From JAHJDS01 sp964569795 (GTDB taxonomy: Bacteria > Desulfobacterota > Desulfarculia > Desulfarculales > JAHJDS01): 64,000 nucleotides of DNA. Position numbers and translations under genes: made by a program. Each line of letters opens with the position of its first letter. Within the stretch, counting starts at the first letter, position 1. This document shows positions 53,230-61,661 of this stretch, one piece after another. The DNA is taken from the NCBI GenBank assembly GCA_964569795.1, contig CAZMVB010000019.1, positions 13,870 through 77,869 on the forward strand, read 5' to 3'. The notes beneath the pieces were generated by a model, which saw nothing but the letters and a program-made list of their open reading frames with translations, ran no database searches and was not told the origin of the DNA.

Positions 53230-56200
53230 ATGTCCGGCGTTAAGATCCTGATTTTTTTGACTGATGACCATGTGGCCGCGGATCTAGAGGCCGCCCTGAG
53301 GACCTGCGGATTTGCGGTCTGCGGGCCGGCGACCACCGGCGGGGATGCCTGGGCCCGGGCCGAACGGGAACGGCCCGACCTGGTCCTGATGGACATGCTC
53401 CTGACCGAGGAAAGGGATGGTCTGGAGGCGGCCGATCGCATCAGCTCCCGGCTGGGTATTCCGATTGTCTTCCTGACCAAGTCCGACGATGAGGCCCCTT
53501 CGGAGCAAACCAGACCGACCTTGCCCTGTTCCTGTTTGCTCGATCCGGCCCACAAGCGGAATTCAAAAACGACCATAGAAATGGCCCTCCGCCTGGCCCA
53601 GGTGGATGCCGAGCGCCGGCGGTCTGAGGCGGACCTGCTGGCCGAAAGGAATCGGGCGGAGCGATATCTCGACATCGCCGGCGTGATCATGGTCGCCTTG
53701 GATTCGGGGGGATCGTCACCCTGATCAACAGGAAGGGCTGCGAGATTCTGGGGTATGACCGAGAATCGTTGCTCGGCCGGAATTGGTTTGATGTGGTCAT
53801 TCATGAGAGAGAGAGGGACCGGCTCAAGGCGGTGTTCGCCCGGTTGACGGCCGGAAAGATCAATCCAGCGTCCTATTTTGAAAACCACGTGCTGACCAGC
53901 GGCGGCGATGAGAGGCTGATCGCCTGGCACAATACGATCATGACCGACGACTCGGGCAACATCGTCGGTACCTTGAGTTCCGGGGAAGACATTACCGAGC
54001 GCCGAAGATTGGAGCAGACCGTCAGCCAAGGCGAGGCCCGGCTTCGACTGCTCTATGAGCGGGCGCCGGTGGGGTACCAATCGCTGGATGAGAACGCCAA
54101 CCTCATCGATGTGAACCAGGCCTGGCTGGACAAGCTGGGTTACACCCGGGAAGAGGTCATCGGCCGGAACTTTGGCGACTTCCTTCATCCGGACTGGGTG
54201 GATCATTTCAAAGAAAATTTCAGCCGCTTCAAGGCGATCGGCGAGGTCATCGGCTCCGATTTTGAAATGAGGAAGAAGGACGGCTCCCTGATTGCGGTCT
54301 CTTTCACCGGCCGGATCGGACACGACGCCCAGGGCCGGTTCCTGCAGACCCATTGCATCTTCCATGACGTCACGGACCGAAAAAGGGCCGAAGAGGCCCT
54401 GCACCGGAGCGAGGAACAGTATCGCCTGGTGGTGGACAACGCCGCCGAGGTGATCTGCATCGTCCAGGACGGGATGATCAAATTCGCCAACCCCCGGATC
54501 GAGGAGGTCACGGGCTACACCCTGGGGCAGATGCGCTCCCGACCCTTCGCCGATTGCATCCACCCCGATGACCGGCCGGCGGTCGTGGAGCGCTTTCGCC
54601 GGAATTGGGCCGGCGAAGACCTGACCGGCATTTTTCAGTGTCGAGCCATCCGCCAGGACGGAAGAATACGCTGGCTGGAGGTCAAACCGGTCACGGTCCA
54701 GTGGGAGGGGCGCCCGGCCGCCTTGAGCTTCATCACCGACGTCACCGACCGCCGGGAGGCGGAACGGGAACGGGATCGCCTGTTCGACCTGTCCCTGGAC
54801 ATGCTGGCCGTGTCCGGATTCGACGGGTTTTTCAGACAGCTGAATCCCGCCTGGACGGCGACCCTGGGCTGGACCGAGGGCGAGCTGCTCATCCGGCCCT
54901 GGCTGGAGTATGTTCATCCCGAGGATCGTCCGGCCACCATCGCCATGAGCGACCAGCTCCGTCAAGGCCGGCCGGTCTATTCCTTTGAGAACCGGTACCA
55001 GTGCCGGGACGGGTCCTATCGCTGGATCTCCTGGAAGTCGTTTCCGCTCCCTGACGAAAAACTGATTTTCACCGTCGCCCGCGACATCACCAAGCGCAAG
55101 GCCGCCGAGGAGGCCCTCCAAAATAGCGAGGAATATTTACGGTCCCTGTTCAACAGTTCCCCGGACGCCATAGTCACCCTGGACCCCGACCGCAAGATCG
55201 TCCGGACCAACCAGGCCTTTGGTTCGCTCTTCGGTTACACCCAGGAGGAGATAATCGGCCGGTCGATGTCCCTGCTTCATCCCTCTGAAGAAAGCTTCAA
55301 GGCCTTCGGCGACCAGGTCTATCCCGCGGTCAGACGGGCCGGCTCATGGCGGGGGGAATGGGAGTTCAGGCGCAAAGACGGGTCTTATGTGCCGGTGGAG
55401 AAGGTCACCTCGACCCTCAAACGACCGGACGGCGTTCTGGGCGGTTACGTGTCCATAATCCGCGATATCACCGAGCGCCAGCGGGCGGAGGAGGCGTTGC
55501 GCGAGAGCGAGTACCGCTTCCGCCAGTTGTTCGACAACATGGGGGACGGGGTGGCCATCTACCGGGCCGAGGCGGACGGCCGGGACTTTGTGTTGGTCGA
55601 TCACAACCGGGCCGGCGATCGAATCAGCCAGGTCAACCGGGATGACGTCGTCGGCCGGAACGTCACCGATGTTTTTCCCGGGGTGAAGGAGCTGGGCCTG
55701 TTCGAGGTCTTTCAGAAGGTCTGGCGAACCGGTCGGCCGGAGCACCATAAGGTCTCCCGCTACCAGGATGATCGTATTTCCATCTGGGTGGAAAATTACG
55801 TCTTCAAGCTGCCCTCGGGTGAAATCGTGGCCATCTACGAGGACGTGACCGAGCGCAAAAAAGCGGAGGAGCGGGAGAGGATCCACCAGGAGCAACTCTA
55901 TCAGTCGGCCAAGCTGGCGTCCCTGGGGACGCTGGTGTCGGGCGTGGCCCACGAGGTGAACAATCCCAACAACTTCATCATGCTCAACGCCAAGACCTTG
56001 GCCCGGGTCTGGGATGACGTCCAGCCGATTCTGGAACAATATCATCATGACCGGGGGAGCCTGGAACTGGCCGGACTTCCCTTCGAGGAAGCCCGTTCCG
56101 AAATCGGCCAGATGATCCAGGACATTTCCCAGGGGTCCGAGCGGATCAAAAAGATCGTCGAGAGCCTGCGGGACTTCGCCCGCCAGGACCGGGGGTCCAT

Positions 56201-56690
56201 GGACGAACCGGTGGACATCAATGAGGTCGTCACGTCGGCCATGGTCATCGTCGAGAATCTGGTCAAAAAGAGCGTTGCTCGTTTCAACCTGGACCTGAAC
56301 CCCGATCTGCCGCGCCTGATAGGCAATCACCAGCGTCTGGAGCAGGTCATCATCAATCTGCTGACCAATTCCTGCCGGGCCCTGACGGGTCGGCCGGGCC
56401 ATTTGAACGTATCGACAAACTACGACCCGGATAACGGCCGGTTGGTGGTCCGGGTGTCGGACAACGGCAAGGGCATTGAACCCGGGGACCTGCCGTATAT
56501 CAAGGATCCCTTCTACACCACGGAACGGGACTCGGGAGGGATGGGCTTGGGCCTGTCGATTTCCCACAACATCATCGAGGCCCACCGGGGAACCCTGGAT
56601 TTCACCTCCCAACCCGGGGTCGGGACAACGGTGAGCCTGACCCTGCCCGCCATGCCGGAGGACCGGGGGCGGAGGGAGGGCGGACGGTAA
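53230..56690 (+). pseudogene. Receiver/multi-PAS sensor histidine kinase, frameshifted
   Basis: One intact coding idea of about 1153 residues is broken into two frames. The first part (to 53724) holds a receiver domain (ILIFLTDDH, phospho-Asp in VLMDMLLTEE). The frame slips in a G-run at 53706-53711: seven Gs would continue DSGG-IVTLINRKGCEILGY without a stop. After the slip come five further PAS domains (e.g. VGYQSLDENANLIDVNQAW), then a HisKA domain (SGVAHEVNNPNNF) and an HATPase with DNGKGIEP and GMGLGLSIS. No transmembrane helix is seen, so it is a soluble sensor. The loss may be a sequencing error or a real mutation. The NtrC-type regulator overlaps its stop by one base. Confidence 0.8.
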
Positions 56691-58144
56691 TGGCCTCCCG
56701 GTTCCCGATGCAGCCGGTCCTGGCGGTGGACGATGAGGAGTCCTTCCTGCGCAGCGTGCGACTGATCTTGGCCAGCGACGGGATCGACAACGTGGCCACC
56801 TGCACGGACAGCCGGCAGGTGTTGGACCTGCTGAGCCGACGGGAGCCGAGCGTGGTTCTGCTCGATCTGTCCATGCCTCATCTCTCCGGCCGGGAACTTC
56901 TGCCGATGATTGTCCGGGATCATCCCCTCCTGCCGGTAGTCATGGTGACCGGCGTGTCCGAGGTGGACACGGCCGTGGAGTGCATGAAGTCCGGGGCCTT
57001 TGATTACCTGGTCAAACCGGTGGACTCCGCCCGCCTGACGACCACGGTCAGACGAGCCGTCGAGCTGGAGGAAATTCAGGACGAAAACGTCCGGCTGAAA
57101 GAGTATCTCCTGACCGACAGCTTGAAACAGCCCCAGGCCTTCGAGTCGATCATCACCGCCAGCCGGTCGATGCGATCCATCTTTCAATACATCGAGGCCG
57201 TGGCTGGAACTCGAAGGCCGGTCCTGATCACCGGTGAGACGGGCGTGGGCAAGGAACTCATCGCCCGGGCCCTGCACCAGGTCAGCGGCCGGGAGGGCCG
57301 GTTCGTCGCGGTGAACGTGGCCGGGTTGGACGACAGCCTGTTTTCGGACACCCTGTTCGGTCACCTCCGGGGCGCCTTCACCGGCGCCGACCGGGATCGC
57401 CAGGGACTGATCGAGGAGGCCGCGGCCGGAACGCTTTTTCTGGACGAGATCGGCGATCTGAGCGGCGAATCACAGATCAAGCTGTTGCGCCTGCTCCAGG
57501 ACGGGCTCTATCACCCCCTGGGCGCGGACCGGCCGCGTCGGAATGACGCCCGGATTGTGGTGGCCACCAACCGGGACCTGAGGGCCAGGCAGGCCTCGGG
57601 GGACTTTCGCCAGGACCTCTACTATCGGCTTCAGGCCCATCAGGTCGTGGTGCCGCCCCTGCGCGAACGGCCCGAGGACATTGCCTGTTTGGTTGATCAT
57701 TTCCTTAAAAAGGCGGCCCGCGAGCTGGGCAAGCGCAAGCCGACCTCGCCCCGGCAACTGGTGACCCTGCTGTCCGTCTATGACTTCCCGGGCAATGTCC
57801 GGGAACTGGAGGGATTGATCTTCGATGCGGTCAGCACCCACCGGTCGGGGGTGCTGTCCCTGAAGGGTATTCGGACCAAAATCGGCGCCGGGCCGATGAG
57901 CGCCGGGCAGACCCCCAGTGAAGCTTGTCCCTCGGCCGTTCAGGTGAACAAGCGAATCACCTTCTCGGCCAAGATGCCCACCTTGAAGGAGGCGGAGCAA
58001 ATGGTCATCAAGGAGGCCCTGAGGCGGGCCGGACAGAACCAGACCATCGCCGCCGAGCTTCTGGGCATGACCCGGCGGGCCCTGGGCATGCGTCTGTCCC
58101 GGGCCTTCCCCAAGGCCGGTCCGTCCGACGACAATGATGACTAG
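56690..58144 (+). CDS. Sigma-54-dependent response regulator (NtrC family)
   Basis: A 484-residue regulator. Receiver domain with VDDEESF and phospho-Asp in VLLDLSMPHLSG (about 60), then Lys in YLVKPVDSARL. The AAA+ module has Walker A GETGVGKELIAR, the GAFTGA sigma-54 motif, and Walker B TLFLDEIGDL. A Fis-type helix-turn-helix ends it (IAAELLGMTRRALGMRLS). The frameshifted kinase upstream is its probable partner. A sigma-54 promoter 320 bases downstream makes the following chemosensory genes its probable target. Confidence 0.94.
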   Translation: MASRFPMQPVLAVDDEESFLRSVRLILASDGIDNVATCTDSRQVLDLLSRREPSVVLLDLSMPHLSGRELLPMIVRDHPLLPVVMVTGVSEVDTAVECMKSGAFDYLVKPVDSARLTTTVRRAVELEEIQDENVRLKEYLLTDSLKQPQAFESIITASRSMRSIFQYIEAVAGTRRPVLITGETGVGKELIARALHQVSGREGRFVAVNVAGLDDSLFSDTLFGHLRGAFTGADRDRQGLIEEAAAGTLFLDEIGDLSGESQIKLLRLLQDGLYHPLGADRPRRNDARIVVATNRDLRARQASGDFRQDLYYRLQAHQVVVPPLRERPEDIACLVDHFLKKAARELGKRKPTSPRQLVTLLSVYDFPGNVRELEGLIFDAVSTHRSGVLSLKGIRTKIGAGPMSAGQTPSEACPSAVQVNKRITFSAKMPTLKEAEQMVIKEALRRAGQNQTIAAELLGMTRRALGMRLSRAFPKAGPSDDNDD

Positions 58145-58279
58145 TTAACCCCAAGGGCCGATTTCCGGCGGGGCCTCCTCCCGGTGGTGCGGTCGATCAG
58201 GCTTCAAGCCCCCCCCATTTTTTCCACCCACCCTTCGCCGCCTGAGTACGGTCAGGTCTGGACCCGCCCCCGTCCCCAC

Positions 58280-58391
58280 AAGGGTGGCACATTCGTGCCC
58301 GTCGTCACTTTTTGTGCCGACAGAAAGATATTGGTTTCATTTGAGATCGACCGACCGGGACCAGAAGCCGGGCCGAAATGTGCCACCCCTT
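58280..58391. promoter_or_regulatory. Inverted repeat, candidate enhancer of the chemosensory promoter
   Basis: AAGGGTGGCACATTCG (58280) is mirrored by CGAAATGTGCCACCCCTT (58374) apart from two single-base slips, and the first arm also contains GGCAC-ATTC-GTGCC. The pair lies about 75-190 bases upstream of the sigma-54 promoter. No gene occupies this 419-base stretch. Confidence 0.45.
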
Positions 58392-58466
58392 CCCACCCCT
58401 TTCCCGAAGGCCGGGGCCACCGCTAACCACTGTAACCGCGGGCACTTCCGCCGTTTCACGGCGGCC

Positions 58467-58481
58467 TGGCACGGTGGTTGC
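58467..58481 (+). promoter_or_regulatory. Sigma-54 promoter for the chemosensory cluster
   Basis: TGGCACG-GTGG-TTGC matches the -24/-12 consensus with GG and GC exactly 10 bases apart. It is about 80 bases before the receiver-protein gene and just after the NtrC-type regulator gene. Confidence 0.75.
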
Positions 58482-58563
58482 CCTGCAACCCCCCGAACCA
58501 TCGCCCCGAAGTATCGACACCCGGCACCACTGGTGGCGGGACAACACCGTCGGCAGGACAACA

Positions 58564-58965
58564 ATGCAGCGGAAACACATTCTCGTGGTTGATGACGAAC
58601 CGGGCATGATCCGGAGCCTGAAGTTCATTCTGAGCGCGGCCGATTACCTGGTAACCACGGCCGTGGACGGCCAGGAGGCACTGAACAAGATCCTCGAGGC
58701 CCAGAGGCACGGCAAGGGCATCGATCTGCTCATCACCGATTTGTTCATGCCCCACATGTCCGGCTTCCGGCTGATCTCGGAGCTGGCCCGGCATGAACTG
58801 GTCATCCCGACCATCGCCATCACCGGGTTCGGTTACGAATTGACGGCCCAGGAACTGGAGCGACGGGGTTGTCCGGAGTGCATTTACAAGCCCTTTGAGG
58901 AGAGACAGATCCTTGACCGCGTGGCCCAGGTCTTGACCAAGGCTGACGGGGGGACGGTGGCGTGA
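58564..58965 (+). CDS. Single-domain response regulator receiver protein
   Basis: A 133-residue receiver with acidic pocket VVDDEPGM, phospho-Asp in LLITDLFMPHMSG (about 60) and Lys in CIYKPFEE. It lacks an output domain, so it works as a CheY/Spo0F-type phosphorelay or motor-binding protein. AGGA lies 6 bases ahead of the ATG. It is the first gene after the sigma-54 promoter. Confidence 0.88.
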   Translation: MQRKHILVVDDEPGMIRSLKFILSAADYLVTTAVDGQEALNKILEAQRHGKGIDLLITDLFMPHMSGFRLISELARHELVIPTIAITGFGYELTAQELERRGCPECIYKPFEERQILDRVAQVLTKADGGTVA

Positions 58966-59064
58966 GAACGGCGTCGTGGAACATCGAATGGAAACGTCGG
59001 TCGGCCGGGCCCCGATGAGTATGGACCGACCGGTCTGGGAAAAGGGCTGAGGGGGCGCGGCCGA

Positions 59065-60951
59065 ATGCAGATGGCGAATGCCTGGCCACGTGAAGAGGCG
59101 GTTGCGCTCGAACTGACCGGGGAGCCGGCCGGGGCCCCCGGGTCATTGCCGCCGGAGGACCTGACCGACCTGGCCGGTCGTTTGAAGGAAGTGGGCGAGG
59201 CCCTTACCAGGACCTGCAGTCGGGTGGAGCCCGACGTCATCAACCTGGGCCGGATTCTGCGGACCATACACCAGGACGCGGGCGAGCTGACGGACCGGAT
59301 CATGGAGACGATCAACTTGATGGGCGGTCAATCCGAAGGGGGCGTTCTGAAGGAGGTCGGCTCTCAGGCCGAGGACGCCCTGACCGAACTCAGCAACTAT
59401 CAGGCGCTGGTGACGGACAACCTGGCGCACGTCCGGACCGTGGGCGGCCATCTGGGCCATCTGGGCGACCTGTTGCCGGACATGGAGCGGATCGCCCGTT
59501 TCGTCCGGGTGGTCGCCCTGAACATCGCCGTGGAGAGTTCGCGGTCGGGCCGGGCCAACCGGATGTTCTCCGGCTTCTCCCAAGACATCGGCCAGTTCGC
59601 GGAAAAGGTCCTGGGGATTGTCAAGGATATCCGCCGCGACTCCCGGACGGCCCAGTCCAGACAACTGGCGGCCCACGACCAGATGTCCCAGGGCGTCGGC
59701 CGGTTGGGAGGGTATGCCGGTGACGTCGCGGCGGTGCTGCGGACGGCGGTCGAGGAAATCGAGCGGCTGGTTTCCCTGTCCACCGACTCCCTGGAGCAGG
59801 CCGGCGCCCGCTCGGAAGTGATCGCCCGACAGGTGGGCGAGATCGTGGTCGGGATTCAGTTCCATGACAACGTCAGCCAGCGGACCGATCACCTGGTCAC
59901 GGCCCTGGAGGACGCCCGCCGATTATGCGACCCCGGTGCGCCCGAGGGGGAACCTGACGACCTGCTGGATCGGAAACTGGGGGCGGTCCACTCCCTGATC
60001 AGCATTCAGACGGCCCAGCTGGCCCAGATCATTTCGATCATCGAGACGGTTCACCAAAAAACGAGGCAGGCCCTGGAGGAGATCACGGGCGAGGTGGGCT
60101 CCCTGGCCGACGGCCTGTCGGCCTTTGGTCGCCCGAAGGAAGTGAATTCCTCCGGAGGCGGTGGGTCGGCGGATCCCTTTGCCGACCTCAAGACCGCCCT
60201 GGAGCGCATCGAAACCCTGTCCAGACAGGGGCGCGATCTGGTGGGACAGATGGGTGAATCGGCCACAGTGGCCTCGAAGACGGCCGCCGGCCTGTCGGAC
60301 TATCTGAGCCAGGTCCGCGAGATCAGCGAGGACGTGCAGTTGATGGCCATCAACGCCCTGATCAACACGGTCAATCTGGGGGATGACGGCAGAAGCCTCG
60401 GGGTCCTGTCCGAGGAAGTCAACAAGCTGTCCAGCCGGTCGGACGAGTTCGTGGCCGCGGTCGAGGTCATTCTGGGGATGATCACCTCGGCGGCCGCGGA
60501 ATTGCAAAGCCAAGGGCAAGGCCCGGACCGGGAGATCTCCCCGGACGGCCGATCCGGGGGCGGACTGGCCCAGGGCATTGATGATGTCTCGCGGACGTTC
60601 GCCCGGTTCAGGCAGGGCTCGGCCCAGGCCCACGAAAGCGCCGAGGCCTTGCAGCAGACTATTTCCCAGACCAACGACGAATTGAGATTTTTCCGTTCCA
60701 TGGCCGACGACCTGGCGAGCTGTCTGGGTCGGCTGGAAGAGATCGGCCGGTTCTTGAGTCCGTGGGCCGGACTGGAATCGGGCTCGGTCTGGGACGAACT
60801 CAGCGGCCGCTACACCATGCAGCGGGAACGGGACGTCCATGAGCAGGTCGTCGGCCGGGCCGGGTCCGGGGCCGGGAGACCGGCCAAAGGTTTCGCGGTC
60901 AATGACGCGGTGGATGAAGACGGACTGGGGGACAACGTCGAACTCTTCTAG
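59065..60951 (+). CDS. Soluble methyl-accepting chemotaxis-like coiled-coil protein with two signalling-type modules
   Basis: A 628-residue protein with no membrane helix. Two segments resemble the MCP signalling hairpin tip, which is normally LLALNAAIEAARAGE...VVADEVRKLA: ARFVRVVALNIAVESSRSG with FSQDIGQFAEKVLGI (about 148-190), and QLMAINALINTVNLGDDGRS with VLSEEVNKLSSRS (about 428-465). The rest is long helical coiled coil. It may dock with CheA and form a cytoplasmic array, or scaffold it. Standard MCP tip residues are only partly kept. It sits between a receiver gene and STAS-CheY-CheA. Confidence 0.7.
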   Translation: MQMANAWPREEAVALELTGEPAGAPGSLPPEDLTDLAGRLKEVGEALTRTCSRVEPDVINLGRILRTIHQDAGELTDRIMETINLMGGQSEGGVLKEVGSQAEDALTELSNYQALVTDNLAHVRTVGGHLGHLGDLLPDMERIARFVRVVALNIAVESSRSGRANRMFSGFSQDIGQFAEKVLGIVKDIRRDSRTAQSRQLAAHDQMSQGVGRLGGYAGDVAAVLRTAVEEIERLVSLSTDSLEQAGARSEVIARQVGEIVVGIQFHDNVSQRTDHLVTALEDARRLCDPGAPEGEPDDLLDRKLGAVHSLISIQTAQLAQIISIIETVHQKTRQALEEITGEVGSLADGLSAFGRPKEVNSSGGGGSADPFADLKTALERIETLSRQGRDLVGQMGESATVASKTAAGLSDYLSQVREISEDVQLMAINALINTVNLGDDGRSLGVLSEEVNKLSSRSDEFVAAVEVILGMITSAAAELQSQGQGPDREISPDGRSGGGLAQGIDDVSRTFARFRQGSAQAHESAEALQQTISQTNDELRFFRSMADDLASCLGRLEEIGRFLSPWAGLESGSVWDELSGRYTMQRERDVHEQVVGRAGSGAGRPAKGFAVNDAVDEDGLGDNVELF

Positions 60952-60967
60952 GCATGGGAGGTGCCGG

Positions 60968-61282
60968 ATGGCCTTTATCAGACAGGAACAGGGCGACCGG
61001 GCGGCGGTCAGGGCCGAGGGCCCCCTGTCCATTTACGAGGTCGCGGCCCTGCGTGACGAATTGATCGAGTGCTTCGACCGCTTCGGTCAAGTGCTCCTGG
61101 AGCTTGACCGGGTGACCGAGTGTGACCTGGCCGGGGTGCAGTTGCTGTACTCGGCCCGGCTGGTCGCTTCGGCCCGGGGCAAGGGTCTGGTCGTCTCCGG
61201 GGTCCCGGCCGTGGTCAGGGAGGCCGTGTTGCGGGCGGGGCTCGACCTCGAGGACTGTCTGGGCTCGGAAAAGGAGGCATGA
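60968..61282 (+). CDS. STAS-domain protein
   Basis: A 104-residue STAS-fold protein like anti-anti-sigma factors, with strands VRAEGPLSIYEVAALRDELI and LDRVTECDLAGVQLL. Where SpoIIAA-type proteins have a phosphorylatable Ser (DSxG), this one has CDLAG, so it is unlikely to be regulated that way. Similar STAS genes lie next to CheA in other Deltaproteobacteria. GGGAGGTG precedes the ATG. Confidence 0.8.
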   Translation: MAFIRQEQGDRAAVRAEGPLSIYEVAALRDELIECFDRFGQVLLELDRVTECDLAGVQLLYSARLVASARGKGLVVSGVPAVVREAVLRAGLDLEDCLGSEKEA

Positions 61283-61283
61283 C

Positions 61284-61649
61284 GTGGGCAAGGTGATCAT
61301 GACTGCAGACGATTCCCAGAGTGTCCGGCAGATGGTCAGCTTCACCCTTTCCCAGGCCGGTTACGAGGTGGTCGAGGCGGCCGACGGCCGGGAGGCATTG
61401 CAACTGCTCGATTCCCAGGCGGTGAACATGCTGATCACCGACCTGAACATGCCGAACATGGACGGGATCGAGTTGATCCGGCAGGCGCGGACCAAAGATC
61501 AATTCAAGTACATGCCCATCATCATGCTGACCACCGAGTCCCAGGACGCCAAGAAGCAGGAGGGCAAGGCCGCCGGGGCCACCGGCTGGATCGTCAAACC
61601 TTTCAAGCCGGAGCAACTGCTGGGTGTGGTCAAGAAGGTGCTCGGCTGA
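61284..61649 (+). CDS. CheY-like response regulator
   Basis: A 121-residue receiver with TADDSQSVR, phospho-Asp in LITDLNMPNMDG, Thr in MLTTESQDA and Lys in IVKPFKPEQ. The start is GTG with AAGGAGG 7 bases upstream, a single base after the STAS stop. Phosphorylated by CheA and likely the output of the chemosensory pathway. Confidence 0.92.
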   Translation: MGKVIMTADDSQSVRQMVSFTLSQAGYEVVEAADGREALQLLDSQAVNMLITDLNMPNMDGIELIRQARTKDQFKYMPIIMLTTESQDAKKQEGKAAGATGWIVKPFKPEQLLGVVKKVLG

Positions 61650-61661
61650 GGGAAGCGGATC

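Noticed and set aside
58286..58299. GGCACATTCGTGCC as a sigma-54 promoter
   Set aside because: Spacing between GG and GC is 9, not 10; it fits better as part of an inverted repeat enhancer.
58184..58592. Several small frames between the NtrC-type regulator and the receiver gene
   Set aside because: They are low-complexity and mutually overlapping, and the stretch is better explained as promoter and enhancer DNA.
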